Origin: Gorillibacterium timonense
GTDB taxonomy: Bacteria > Bacillota > Bacilli > Paenibacillales > NBRC-103111
Assembly: GCF_001457415.1 (NCBI RefSeq)
Contig: NZ_LN881720.1
Coordinates: forward strand, 124,001-188,000
Length of the DNA stretch: 64,000 nt
Reading direction: 5' to 3'
Part shown: one piece after another, positions 36,117-45,182 of the stretch
Position numbering within the stretch: the stretch's first letter is position 1
Layout of the letters: every line of letters starts with the position of its first letter
Made by a program: the position numbers and the translations under genes
The notes under the pieces: generated by a model
Database searches by the model: none
What the model was told of the DNA's origin: nothing
What the model saw: only the letters and a program-made list of their open reading frames with translations

Positions 36117-36686
36117 ATGGCCGCCATACCCACCATACAAATCAGGCAGCAATATGCACGGATCGGAATTGATGCCGAACCCGGGTTCATGAAAATCAGC
36201 CAACCGCAAGCGACGGTTGAAATTACGCAAGCACCGGCTGTCGTGTCCATTCACTCAGAACCCGGACGCCTTCAAATTGACCAGAGCCGCGCTTGGGATG
36301 CGCTTGGGGCGAAGAATATTCTCAGCACTTTGGATCGCATCCACTCGGAAGCGCGCAATGTGGGCTGGGATCATGTCGTGCAGATTGTGCAGCAGGGTGA
36401 TCGGCTTGCGGATCTCACGAACCCGGGCAACACCGTTGCGGAGATCGGCAAAGAAGAGGCACTGCGCTTCCGTGAGTTCAACTACTTGACGGAAGCCAGT
36501 TCTGGTAATGTGGCTATGGAATACACTCCCTCACCGCCAGTCATAGATGTTCAGGCTGGAGGAGTGGATATCCGAGTAGATACCCACAAACCTGAAATGG
36601 AATATATCCGCGGCAAGCTGGACATCTATGTGGCCCAGCAGGCGATGTTGACCATCACTCCCCCGCAAATTGATATTCAAGCCTAG
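36117..36686 (+). CDS. yviE: YviE-like protein (DUF6470 family)
   Basis: 189 aa, function unknown. It has two similar beta-rich halves: short alternating strands of the type VEITQAPAVVSIHSEPGRLQID near the N-terminus, an amphipathic helix region with LREFNYLTEASSG, then VIDVQAGGVDIRVDTHKPEMEY and IDIYVAQQAML. This fits the YviE family between flgL and fliW in Bacillus. It may be a filament-assembly accessory; no enzyme motif is seen. The TGA-free gap of 130 bases to fliW has no other gene. Confidence 0.85.
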   Translation: MAAIPTIQIRQQYARIGIDAEPGFMKISQPQATVEITQAPAVVSIHSEPGRLQIDQSRAWDALGAKNILSTLDRIHSEARNVGWDHVVQIVQQGDRLADLTNPGNTVAEIGKEEALRFREFNYLTEASSGNVAMEYTPSPPVIDVQAGGVDIRVDTHKPEMEYIRGKLDIYVAQQAMLTITPPQIDIQA

Positions 36687-36815
36687 AACCATACGATATA
36701 ATCAAGCTATAGATGGACATCTGTAGCTTTTTTCTATTAGAGGGCGCTGGATGCATTCCGGCGAGAGACAATATTTGGCCTATAGAAACCATGAGAAAGA
36801 AAGGGAGTTTTTACG

Positions 36816-37283
36816 ATGGCAAAAGTGCAGATCACGACAGCGGCCTGCGGTGCGGTAGAAGTAGAAGAAAAGGACATTCTGACTTTTCCTCACGGCGTTC
36901 CTGGCTTTGACAACCTCCATCGCTTCATTCTCGTTCAACCTGATCCGGAAATTCCCTTCTCCTATCTTCAGGCTGTAGATGAGCCCGAACTGGCCTTTGT
37001 CGTGGCCAACCCGTTTACCTTCTTTCGAGATTATGAATTCGATCTTTCGGCCGCAGATCAGATCGATCTGGAAGTAGAACGCGAGGATCAGCTGTTGGTT
37101 TTTGTCATTCTTACCATCGGGGATAACCTTCAGGAAGCGACGGCAAATCTGTTCGCGCCGATTGTGATCAATTGGGAACTCAAACAAGGGAAACAGATTG
37201 CTCTCTATGATGCAGCGTATACCACTAAGCACCGTCTCATTCCAGCTGATGCCAAGGATGTTGCAGCTAAAGGAAGGGGCTGA
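36816..37283 (+). CDS. fliW: Flagellar assembly factor FliW
   Basis: 155 aa. Family cores LTFPHGVPGFDNLHRFILVQ and QAVDEPELAFVVANPFTFF are present. FliW binds either flagellin or CsrA; when flagellin is exported, FliW releases flagellin and inhibits CsrA, so flagellin translation resumes. AAAGGGAG precedes the ATG. The gene is four bases before csrA, so both are made together. Confidence 0.95.
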   Translation: MAKVQITTAACGAVEVEEKDILTFPHGVPGFDNLHRFILVQPDPEIPFSYLQAVDEPELAFVVANPFTFFRDYEFDLSAADQIDLEVEREDQLLVFVILTIGDNLQEATANLFAPIVINWELKQGKQIALYDAAYTTKHRLIPADAKDVAAKGRG

Positions 37284-37287
37284 GTAA

Positions 37288-37521
37288 ATGTTGGTGCTGG
37301 CGCGCAAAAAAGGAGAGTCTATTGTGATCGGAGATAACATCGAGATCGTTGTACTGGATACGGAAGGCGATTCCGTTCGGTTGGGGATCTCAGCCCCCAA
37401 GGAAGTACAGATTCACAGGCAAGAGATCTACAAGGCGATCAGGCTGTCAAACGAGGAAGCCTCGAAGAGTGCGATGCATATTAAAAGCCTTGCAGATCTG
37501 CTGAAAAACGGCGAGCAGTAA
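37288..37521 (+). CDS. csrA: Carbon storage regulator CsrA
   Basis: 77 aa, with MLVLARKKGESIVIGDNIEIVV and GISAPKEVQIHRQEIYKAI. The RNA-binding beta strands are intact (L4, R6, and V/H near 40-45). CsrA binds GGA motifs in hag mRNA and blocks translation. A matching hairpin lies in the leader of the next gene, so its target is adjacent. The C-terminal tail of 20 residues matches Bacillus-type CsrA, which is recognised by FliW. Confidence 0.97.
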   Translation: MLVLARKKGESIVIGDNIEIVVLDTEGDSVRLGISAPKEVQIHRQEIYKAIRLSNEEASKSAMHIKSLADLLKNGEQ

Positions 37522-37603
37522 GGGGAAATAGACTCTGCTATGATGAAGGGAATCTCAACAAAAAAAATCTCGAAAAACATCTCAATTTCTTTACTTTTGC
37601 TAT

Positions 37604-37630
37604 TCACTTTTCACGTAGGCCTTTCGATAT
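37604..37630 (+). promoter_or_regulatory. Weak sigma-D-like element before hag
   Basis: TTCGATAT (37623-37630) matches the GCCGATAT -10 at six of eight positions; the -35 region (TCAC, 37604-37607) is poor. Other promoters in the 37522-37731 leader region cannot be excluded. Confidence 0.35.
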
Positions 37631-37683
37631 AGTTAGTATAAGCAATTCCGCAAGGGCGGCCGACCTTAGCGGATAGCTGACTA

Positions 37684-37731
37684 GGGTCCACAAGGACGTG
37701 GACCTCACACCATTACATGGAGGTAATAACG
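37684..37731 (+). promoter_or_regulatory. CsrA-binding sites in the flagellin leader
   Basis: Site 1: a hairpin GTCCAC (37686-37691), loop AAGGAC with GGA exposed (37692-37697), GTGGAC (37698-37703), which fits the CsrA consensus ACARGGAUGU. Site 2: the ribosome site itself, ATGGAGGTAATAACG just before the ATG at 37732, also with GGA. This two-site layout is that of the Bacillus hag leader. Confidence 0.75.
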
Positions 37732-38571
37732 ATGAGAATTAATCACAACATTTCTGCCATCAATACGAACCGTCAACTGGGCATCAACGTTGGCGCCCAA
37801 AGCAAATCCATTGAGAAGCTGTCTTCCGGTCTTCGCATCAACCGTGCTGGCGATGACGCTGCAGGGCTGTCCATCTCCGAAAAAATGCGCGGCCAAATCC
37901 GCGGTTTGGATCAAGCTTCCCGTAACTCGCAAGACGCTATCTCCTTGATTCAAACGGCTGAAGGCGCACTGAATGAAACGCATTCCATCCTTCAACGTCA
38001 ACGCGAGTTGGTTGTTCAAGCCGGTAACAGTGGAACGCTGGAAGATGAAGATCTTACCGCCATTCAAGATGAAATTACGGAATTGAACAATGAGTTGGAT
38101 GGTATCTCCACACGCACCGAGTTCAACGGAAAGAAACTTCTGGATGGTAATTTTGACAACACCTTCCAAATCGGTGCGAATACCGGACAAACCCTCGCTC
38201 TGTCGATCAATGCAACGACTGGTGCAGGAGCTACAGCCGCCTTCAATTCTACTGGTCTTGGTGTTGATGGTATCAATGTAACAACTGTCGGTAATACCGA
38301 CACGGATCTTGCATCAGTTGATGATGCTATTAAAGCCGTATCTGCCGCTCGTTCCAAACTGGGCGCAAATCAAAACCGTCTGGAACACACGATCAAGAAC
38401 CTGGATAATGCTTCCGAGAACCTGACGGCTGCTGAATCGCGCGTTCGTGACGTTGACATGGCTAAGGAAATGATGGAGCAAACGAAACAAGCCATCCTTA
38501 CTCAAGCTTCTCAAGCTATGCTGGCTCAAGCAAACCAACTGCCGCAAGGCGTTCTGCAATTGCTTCGTTAA
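37732..38571 (+). CDS. hag: Flagellin (main, Hag-type)
   Basis: 279 aa, start ATG 37732 after GGAGGTAATAACG. Conserved D0/D1 N-terminus ([42 protein letters not shown]) and C-terminus ([37 protein letters not shown]) flank a short central region of about 80 residues. In B. subtilis Hag is 304 aa, so this is a compact filament protein. It lies behind fliW-csrA and its own hairpin-containing leader. A second larger flagellin lies 8 kb downstream. Confidence 0.96.
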   Translation: MRINHNISAINTNRQLGINVGAQSKSIEKLSSGLRINRAGDDAAGLSISEKMRGQIRGLDQASRNSQDAISLIQTAEGALNETHSILQRQRELVVQAGNSGTLEDEDLTAIQDEITELNNELDGISTRTEFNGKKLLDGNFDNTFQIGANTGQTLALSINATTGAGATAAFNSTGLGVDGINVTTVGNTDTDLASVDDAIKAVSAARSKLGANQNRLEHTIKNLDNASENLTAAESRVRDVDMAKEMMEQTKQAILTQASQAMLAQANQLPQGVLQLLR

Positions 38572-38591
38572 TTCTCTTTCTGCATTACAGC

Positions 38592-38624
38592 AGGGACTCT
38601 AGGTTCTCTAGGGTCCTTTTTTTT
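38592..38624 (+). terminator. Terminator after hag
   Basis: AGGGACTCTAG (38592-38602) with CTAGGGTCCT (38608-38617), one bulge, then eight T residues. It isolates hag from the glycosyltransferase genes. Confidence 0.85.
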
Positions 38625-38686
38625 ACCTTTGATCATAACAGGATAGATTCTTGTAAACTATAGATTCCGAACTGAGGGGAAGAGCA

Positions 38687-40573
38687 TTGAAGACCATATC
38701 CTTATGCATGATTGTCAAGAATGAAGAAGAATACCTTGCTCGGTGCTTGGCTAGTGTTGCTGACTCGGTTCAAGAAATCATTATTGTTGATACGGGGTCA
38801 ATCGATCGGACGGTGGAGATTGCACGGTCTTACCAGGCTAAAATTCTGCTCTATCAGTGGGACGGCGATTTTGCCTCAGCAAGGAATATCGGACTGAAAG
38901 CAGCCACGAGCGACTACATTCTTGTTCTTGACGCGGATGAATATGTGGATGATATGGCGACTTTGCAAGACGATCTTTCCTATTCTGCTGATTGTTATTT
39001 GCTCCCCTTCATCAATCAAATCTCGGGAGGCAGGAGCTATTCTCACACGGCAGTCCGATTATTTCTTAATTCTCCGATTTATCGTTATCAAGAGAAGATT
39101 CATGAGTACGTCCAGTTTCGCCAAGAATCGACTCGGTTAGGAAAGACTTTAATTCACCATGATGGGTATATGCAAGAAATACTTGAAAAAAAAGACAAGA
39201 ACAGACGAAACCTGGATATTCTCGAGGAGTTGGTTAAACAATCTCCCTCGGGATATAACCTCTTTAATTTAGCTCGTCAGTACCAATCGTTAGGCAAACA
39301 TGATGAAGCGATTAATTATTTTGAACAGGCATATGAGAAGTCCAAAGGAGAAACATACCTCTCCCACCTCTTGTTTGGCATGGGGACCTCATTGCATGCA
39401 CTAAAGCAATATGAGGAAGCAATTCAGATTCTTCAAAGTGCCATTACGGTTTTTCCCCGAAACCCTGATTTGCACTATACGTTAGGTGAGGTTTATCTGG
39501 ATGCTGGGTACCATAAGGATGCTGAGTTGTGCTGGGAAAAGTGTTTGTCCCTCGGTGACATTCCAACAGAGGATTACTTTAAATATGCCATTTCTTTTGA
39601 AGGAACAGGAAGCTATTTCCCTGGCATCCAACTATCGGAGTTGTACCTTAAACATAATCAGCCTGTTTTAGCTATGGATTATATAAGTCCAATTTTAGAG
39701 AAGAAGGAGCATTTTCTCAAAGCGGTACCGTTTTATCTTAAAATAGCTAACTATGTCCAAATTCCAATAGATGATCAATATATGTTTATCAACCAATTGT
39801 ACCGTTTAAAAAAGCGGGATGAGCTTTTTGATCTTGTGTCAGTTTTATGGAAGCTGAGACATCAACTGCTTACCAAATATCTTGATGACTACAACATCCA
39901 GTTGCCGAATGACGACTTGGCTGTAGCCAAATTAGTTTCTGGCGAATACGAGAAAGCAACTGAATTATTTCTACAAGCAAGGAATCCTGCACTAAGTGAT
40001 CTCGTCATCTTGGCACTGGCAGTGAAGGATGATGATTGCTTAAGAATGCACAAAGATCAATATAATTTGAGTGACAAGGAATGGAAGGTACTCTTTCAGT
40101 TGGATAAAGAAGTAAGAAATCAAAATAATCCTTTATCTGATTTGCTTGAAGGTCTTTTGTTGGAAGTGTGCGAGAAAGCAATATGGATGAATAAAAATGA
40201 CATTCTGCAAAGAGTGTCAGACATGCTTTGGAAGAGTAATGAGAACATAAAGCTACGCCAATTCAACCTGTTAAACTCATTTGGAAAGAGGGAATTGGCA
40301 TCCGAGATGATATTTGAAATGTATCAAGCAAATTATAGCCCAAGAGTAGCTGCTACCCTTTTGGGTTCTTTGATTAATAAAGGTCTAATCAATGATGCGA
40401 GACCGGTTTTTGAAAAATTGTGCAAGGAAAAGAAAATGGATTATTTCGGTTATTCTAATTGTTATGACTTCTTGATGATGGATGGCAATGAGGCTGAGGC
40501 GAGACAATTAATGAAAGCAATGGCTACACAATTCCCTCATTCATTGTGGGCTTCATCAATGAACCAAGGATAA
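38687..40573 (+). CDS. Family 2 glycosyltransferase with TPR repeats
   Basis: 628 aa from TTG 38687 (AGGGGAAGAG upstream). Residues 1-190 are a GT-A domain: ISLCMIVKNEEEYLARCL, VDTGSIDRTVEI, the metal-binding LVLDADEY and a short catalytic segment (YRYQEKIHEYV). From about 190, helical repeats resembling tetratricopeptides run to the end (e.g. LGKHDEAINYFEQAYEKSKG, YEEAIQILQSAITVFPRNPDLHYTL). GT2-TPR proteins of this type often glycosylate proteins, as with the SunS bacteriocin transferases. Placed directly behind hag, it is a likely flagellin glycosyltransferase; this is inference. Confidence 0.88.
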   Translation: MKTISLCMIVKNEEEYLARCLASVADSVQEIIIVDTGSIDRTVEIARSYQAKILLYQWDGDFASARNIGLKAATSDYILVLDADEYVDDMATLQDDLSYSADCYLLPFINQISGGRSYSHTAVRLFLNSPIYRYQEKIHEYVQFRQESTRLGKTLIHHDGYMQEILEKKDKNRRNLDILEELVKQSPSGYNLFNLARQYQSLGKHDEAINYFEQAYEKSKGETYLSHLLFGMGTSLHALKQYEEAIQILQSAITVFPRNPDLHYTLGEVYLDAGYHKDAELCWEKCLSLGDIPTEDYFKYAISFEGTGSYFPGIQLSELYLKHNQPVLAMDYISPILEKKEHFLKAVPFYLKIANYVQIPIDDQYMFINQLYRLKKRDELFDLVSVLWKLRHQLLTKYLDDYNIQLPNDDLAVAKLVSGEYEKATELFLQARNPALSDLVILALAVKDDDCLRMHKDQYNLSDKEWKVLFQLDKEVRNQNNPLSDLLEGLLLEVCEKAIWMNKNDILQRVSDMLWKSNENIKLRQFNLLNSFGKRELASEMIFEMYQANYSPRVAATLLGSLINKGLINDARPVFEKLCKEKKMDYFGYSNCYDFLMMDGNEAEARQLMKAMATQFPHSLWASSMNQG

Positions 40574-40618
40574 AAAAATTGTGTTGGGATTAAAATTAAT
40601 GAAAGAAGGAATAACCCT

Positions 40619-42508
40619 ATGAAGACTTTTCGAGTGTTGACTGCAAGTCCCATTCGGCAGAGGCCAGTCGTGCTAAATGAATTCCTCTTGTCTTTAAAAA
40701 AGCTTAACCTACCAGGCATTGAGATGGACTTTCTATTTGTTGATGATAATGAAGATGCGATATCTAGTAAACTGTTGTTGGATTTTAAAAGGGATTGTGG
40801 AAATACCCGTATAGTAGTGGGGGAACAAGAAGGTTCTTATTTATGTAATGAGACGACTCATAATTGGAATGAAGAGTTGGTATGGAAAGTTGCAAGATAT
40901 AAAGATATTATGATCGATGATGCCAAGAATAGGGAATACGATTATCTCTTTCTAATAGATTCAGATTTGGTCCTGCATCCAGATACAGTAAAACATTTGA
41001 TTAGAACGGAAAAGGATATAGTATCTACAGTATTTTGGACTAAGTGGCAACCGGATATGCCCGAGCTACCTCAAGTATGGTTGCGTGACCACTATTCACA
41101 AGTACCTATGCGAAGAGGAGAAAATTTGTCCGAGCAAGAACAATTGAGAAGACATTCATCTTTTCTAAAACAATTACGGACTCCTGGAATCTACGAGGTT
41201 GGGGGTCTAGGGGCGTGTACACTCATCAGCAAGAAGGCGCTACACGCAGGAGTTAGTTTTAATGAAATTAAAAATATTTCTTTTTGGGGAGAAGATCGAC
41301 ATTTTTGTATAAGAGCTGCAGCTCTTGGCCTTCCCTTATATGTAGATACACATTATCCGGCTTTTCATATATATAGAGAATCTGATTTAAAAAAACTCCC
41401 TGCGTTTCAACTTGAAATTACTAAGGATCGAATTGCTGAAACATTGTATCTTGGTATCAGCGGGTTAGGCACTTATAACTATTTGTCAGGTTATCAAATA
41501 GATTGGACCACTTTCTTTGAGGGCTATTTAAAAGAGTCATTAGTTCAAACTGCTGTAAGTAATGAAAGTGAGCATCAAAGAAGCAAACTTAATACTAAAT
41601 CCACTATTTCCGAAATTAAATTTCGCTCTATAGATGAGCAAAAAGCTGTTGTGGAATTTGTTTTATCCCAACAAGGAATAAAAAATGACGAGTCCTTTGA
41701 CGAACTACTAGAATGCAGCGCCCAATTAATGCAAAAAGATGACGATTGGTTCATTGTTGAATTTGTAACACATGGGCAAAAGATACAAGAGGAGCCTAAG
41801 ATAAAGAGCGGAAAACCAAAGCTGACTTTATCCATGATAGTAAAAAATGAAGAAGATCATTATCTTAGAGAGGTCCTTACAGAGTGCAGACAATATATTG
41901 ATGAAGCTGTTATCATTGATGATGCAAGCACTGATAACAGTGTCGATATATGTAATGAAGTTTTGCAGGGCATCCCAATTCGAATTATCCGTAACACCGA
42001 AAGTAAATTCTCAAATGAAGTGGAACTGCGAAAACAACAGTGGGAAGAAACTCTCAAGACCAAACCAGACTGGATACTGAATATCGATGCTGATCAGATT
42101 TTTGAGAAGAGATTTAAGGATGAAGTGAAGGAACTAATCGATCAAGATGAAGTAGATGTTTATTATTTTCGATTATATGATTTTTGGTCGATGGATGAAT
42201 ATCGAGAAGATTCCTTTTGGTTTGCTCATAAAACATTTCGCCCCTTCCTATTCAGGTATCGTAAAGATGTTAACTATGTGTGGAAGGAAACAGCTCAACA
42301 TTGTGGGAGTTTTCCTGCAAATATCAATCAATTGCCCTCAGCTAAAAGCATCTTACGATTGAAACATTATGGGTGGGCAAAAGAAGAAGATAGAATCATC
42401 AAGTATAAACGATATCAAAAGCTAGATCCCAATGCGGAATATGGGTGGAAAGAACAGTATGAATCCATATTAGATCCGAAACCAAATCTTGTGAAATGGG
42501 TGGAATAA
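40619..42508 (+). CDS. Glycosyltransferase with two GT-A domains
   Basis: 629 aa. The first domain (residues 1-290) starts MKTFRVLTASPIRQRPVVL and has the metal-binding DYLFLIDSDLVLHPDTVKHL and WGEDRHFCIRAA. A helical linker (about 320-390) leads to a second domain starting PKLTLSMIVKNEEDHYLREVL with DDASTDNSVDI and NIDADQIF. Two transfer domains in one chain suggest building a short glycan in succession. AAAGAAGG stands before the ATG. It follows the GT2-TPR gene after 45 bases and is AT-rich. Probably part of flagellin or surface glycan synthesis. Confidence 0.86.
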   Translation: MKTFRVLTASPIRQRPVVLNEFLLSLKKLNLPGIEMDFLFVDDNEDAISSKLLLDFKRDCGNTRIVVGEQEGSYLCNETTHNWNEELVWKVARYKDIMIDDAKNREYDYLFLIDSDLVLHPDTVKHLIRTEKDIVSTVFWTKWQPDMPELPQVWLRDHYSQVPMRRGENLSEQEQLRRHSSFLKQLRTPGIYEVGGLGACTLISKKALHAGVSFNEIKNISFWGEDRHFCIRAAALGLPLYVDTHYPAFHIYRESDLKKLPAFQLEITKDRIAETLYLGISGLGTYNYLSGYQIDWTTFFEGYLKESLVQTAVSNESEHQRSKLNTKSTISEIKFRSIDEQKAVVEFVLSQQGIKNDESFDELLECSAQLMQKDDDWFIVEFVTHGQKIQEEPKIKSGKPKLTLSMIVKNEEDHYLREVLTECRQYIDEAVIIDDASTDNSVDICNEVLQGIPIRIIRNTESKFSNEVELRKQQWEETLKTKPDWILNIDADQIFEKRFKDEVKELIDQDEVDVYYFRLYDFWSMDEYREDSFWFAHKTFRPFLFRYRKDVNYVWKETAQHCGSFPANINQLPSAKSILRLKHYGWAKEEDRIIKYKRYQKLDPNAEYGWKEQYESILDPKPNLVKWVE

Positions 42509-42663
42509 ACAATGCAGACTATCCCGTGGATACCATTCAAAGTTATGAGATTGAGGCACTGGCCCCGGATGATGCATTAATTGAATTAAAAAAACTAATG
42601 TATAATGATCAGGCAGTGCTCCTTTATCACAATTTTCCTCGCATCTTCCGATATATCCTATAG
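42496..42663 (+). CDS. Possible small protein overlapping the glycosyltransferase end
   Basis: 55 codons starting at ATG 42496, which overlaps the preceding stop by 13 bases. The product would read MGGINNADYPVDTIQSYEIE near the start and end in FPRIFRYIL, with an acidic middle and a hydrophobic end. No good ribosome site is seen, so it would depend on coupling. Its stop lies inside the palindrome before the FliK-like gene. It may also be the remnant of a longer gene. Confidence 0.3.
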   Translation: MGGINNADYPVDTIQSYEIEALAPDDALIELKKLMYNDQAVLLYHNFPRIFRYIL

Positions 42664-42673
42664 AAGATATCGG
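42648..42673. promoter_or_regulatory. Palindromic CCGATA/TATCGG element before the FliK-like gene
   Basis: CCGATA (42648-42653) and TATCGG (42668-42673) with further inner symmetry (ATAT). It immediately precedes the ribosome site GGAGGGATC. CCGATAT is the sigma-D -10; a TAAA -35 is not evident. Confidence 0.45.
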
Positions 42674-42683
42674 AGGGATCGCG

Positions 42684-45182
42684 ATGAAAATCACCAACAG
42701 CCAATCCGGCGCAATGAATGCAGTTAACCAGGATCAACCGTTGGAGCTGCGCAAGGGGGAGACGTATCAGGCGATCGTCAAGGAAAAAAAGAGCGCGAAT
42801 GAGGCCGTTGTCCAAATTCGCGGAAAAGAGGTCTCTGTGAAGACAGATGGCCCCTTTCCCGCTGTTGGGGAAACGGTCTCTTTAACGATACAAGGACAAG
42901 ACGCGGACGGGATCAAGGCGAAAGTAGTCGATTCAGGGAAGACGGGAGCCCAGACGCAAAGCGGGCCGACCGGAACGTCGGTTAGCAGCAGCAGTGAACT
43001 GTACACACAAGACGATGGGCAGATCGCCAAGCTGCTGGCGGATAAAGGAATCCCTCTGACACGAGAGACGGCTGGAGTGATTCGGCAGTTCATGGAGACG
43101 GCTCCCGGAACCGTAGAGGAGAAGCTGGACAGCCTGCGCACGCTCCTGCGCAAGGGGATCGAAGTGACTGACGAGCAGCTGCAGGCGGTCCACCAGGCTT
43201 TGCATGGGGAGCCGCTGACGGCACAGGTCGACAAGCTGCTCACAGCGGCCAAGGCGGGTGGAGCCTCCGATGCCGAGCTTCGCCGACTGGTAAGCGAGCT
43301 GCGCAAGCTGACCGGAGGCAAGTCGGAGTGGGAACCGATCCTGCGTCAGTTGGTGCAGAAGCTGCAAGCAGCTACCGGCGGGCAGACCGGGTCTGCGGCG
43401 GAGACAGCATCCCGGCTGGCAGAGGCGCTGCGGCTCCTGAAGGCGGGACAGAGCAGCAAGGCGATGGAGGCTCTTAACCATCTCCTTCAGAATGGCGGAA
43501 GCGCAGGAGAGAATGCGGCCGGCACCGGCATAGATTCGACTTGGCCGTTCTTTAGCGGCACACAGGAATCGGAGTCGCTCGGGAAATGGCCAGCCTCTTC
43601 CAATTCCCTGTCAGGTCTTCTCGACAGGGTAAACACGGAGTCCAGCCTGAGCAGCGTTGTCTATGAAATCAAGGATCAGCTCCTTGGTTCATCCAAGTAT
43701 CCAGAAGAGAAAGCAGCGAAGTGGGAGCAGACCTTCTCCTCGGTTCGCCGTGAGCAGTTTGCCGGGAGAACGGAAGCAGCAAGGAAGTTGCTTCAAGCAG
43801 CCCTCCAGACGGAATTGGCCGAGGAGCTGAGGAATCAGGACATGACCCCGGTCGACTCCCCTGCCACGGACTTAGATGCCGTTTCGGGAAGTGCGGGAGC
43901 AGCGAGCGCCGCTTCGGCAGAGGCATCCGATTCGCTAACCATGATTGCATCCAGGCTCACCGAATCCATAAGGACCGACAATTATGATCTTAACAGCGAG
44001 CTCGCATCACTCGGCCTCTCTTCAAAGACTTTGATTGTCACTCAAGTGACAGCTCGGCTCAGCCAGGCGGCCAATGAGTTTCGGACGCTGAAGCGGGAAA
44101 TCTCCCGCAACCTGGACAATCTCATGAACTTGACCGTTACCTCGTCCAAGACCGTTCATCCTCAAGCAAAGGCTCTCCTTGAATCCTCCATCGATCTGCT
44201 GGACAAGGCCATATTGAAAAGTGACATCACGATGCTGACGGATATGGGGACAGAAAAACGTTTGCTACAGGCAAGCGGACAACTTGCAGCCGCCCGCAAG
44301 CAGTTGATGAATGGAGACACAGCGGCGGCTCGGGAGATTTTCGACCGGGTGAAGACGAGTCTTGATACCTTGAACTGGAAGCCTACCGATGTAAAGGTTC
44401 GTCATATGCTGATGGGCGAGACAGATGCCAAGACCGCTATCGATACCCACAAGCTATCTGCTGAGTGGGAAAAGCTTGCTTCTTCCATGGGGCGCAACGA
44501 CGGTTCTGCCAGACATCTGTATGAAGGCGTCCGTTCGCTTGGCTTGAACCGTGATAGTGAAGCGGCTCAATGGCTAGCTAATTCGGGGTCGAACTCATCG
44601 GGCCAAGGGCAGCAATCCCGACAGGCTTTTGATCAGAACATCAAGTCCATTCTGTTAAAGCTGGCTCAGGATGACTCTTCCCCCGTTGCGAAGCAAGCGG
44701 AACAAGCGCTTCAGAATCTAACCGGGCAGCAGCTGCTGAATAAGACGGAGACGGGAAGCTCCACGCAAAGCATGATGCTTCAGATTCCCGTCCCTCTCAC
44801 GAATCAAATCGCCCCCGTAAATGTCTTTGTCCAATCCCGCAAGGAAGGGGAAAAGATGGACTGGGAAAATTGCAGCCTGTATTTTGCCTTGGAGACCCAA
44901 AAGCTGGGGAGCTTAGGGATTCAGATCATGGCGAGCGACCGCAATCTGGCGATTACAATGAAGAACGATCGGCAAGACTTCAAGCAGCTCATGGAGCCCT
45001 TGGTCAGTTCCTGCAAGGAGAAGCTGCAGGAGATCGGGTACCGGGTTTCGCAGATTCAGTATTCCCCGCTAACCATCCAAGCGGACACTTTAAAAGCATC
45101 GGAGCGGATAAGATCGAAGCCCATCGAACCTTCCAACCCACCCACGTCGTTTCCCGTGAAAGGATTTGATTTCAAAGTATGA
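42684..45182 (+). CDS. Large FliK-like flagellar hook-length/export protein
   Basis: 832 aa. The N-terminal 90 residues are a beta-rich domain (LRKGETYQAIVKEKKSANEAVVQIRGKEVSV). A long alanine/serine/glutamine-rich, mostly helical middle follows. The last 130 residues (MMLQIPVPLTNQIAPVNVFVQ, LYFALETQKLGSLGIQIMAS, YRVSQIQYSPL) resemble the FliK C-terminal domain that switches the export gate from rod/hook to filament substrates. The TGA is overlapped by a FlhB-like gene, the pairing seen in Bacillus ylqG-ylqH. The family is inferred from weak resemblance, not from a motif. Confidence 0.7.
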   Translation: MKITNSQSGAMNAVNQDQPLELRKGETYQAIVKEKKSANEAVVQIRGKEVSVKTDGPFPAVGETVSLTIQGQDADGIKAKVVDSGKTGAQTQSGPTGTSVSSSSELYTQDDGQIAKLLADKGIPLTRETAGVIRQFMETAPGTVEEKLDSLRTLLRKGIEVTDEQLQAVHQALHGEPLTAQVDKLLTAAKAGGASDAELRRLVSELRKLTGGKSEWEPILRQLVQKLQAATGGQTGSAAETASRLAEALRLLKAGQSSKAMEALNHLLQNGGSAGENAAGTGIDSTWPFFSGTQESESLGKWPASSNSLSGLLDRVNTESSLSSVVYEIKDQLLGSSKYPEEKAAKWEQTFSSVRREQFAGRTEAARKLLQAALQTELAEELRNQDMTPVDSPATDLDAVSGSAGAASAASAEASDSLTMIASRLTESIRTDNYDLNSELASLGLSSKTLIVTQVTARLSQAANEFRTLKREISRNLDNLMNLTVTSSKTVHPQAKALLESSIDLLDKAILKSDITMLTDMGTEKRLLQASGQLAAARKQLMNGDTAAAREIFDRVKTSLDTLNWKPTDVKVRHMLMGETDAKTAIDTHKLSAEWEKLASSMGRNDGSARHLYEGVRSLGLNRDSEAAQWLANSGSNSSGQGQQSRQAFDQNIKSILLKLAQDDSSPVAKQAEQALQNLTGQQLLNKTETGSSTQSMMLQIPVPLTNQIAPVNVFVQSRKEGEKMDWENCSLYFALETQKLGSLGIQIMASDRNLAITMKNDRQDFKQLMEPLVSSCKEKLQEIGYRVSQIQYSPLTIQADTLKASERIRSKPIEPSNPPTSFPVKGFDFKV

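Larger units (their letters stand above)
38640..42660. other. AT-rich island inserted between flagellar genes
   Basis: The two glycosyltransferase genes and the short frame behind them are clearly poorer in G+C than the neighbouring genes: two hand-counted 60-base lines give 23/60 and 18/60 G+C against 40/60 in a secA line. No integrase, transposase or flanking repeat was seen. The change in base use points to horizontal gain or replacement of a glycosylation locus. Confidence 0.7.

Noticed and set aside
38640-42660. Prophage or transposon as carrier of the AT-rich island
   Set aside because: No integrase, transposase, terminal inverted repeats or direct repeats seen at either edge.
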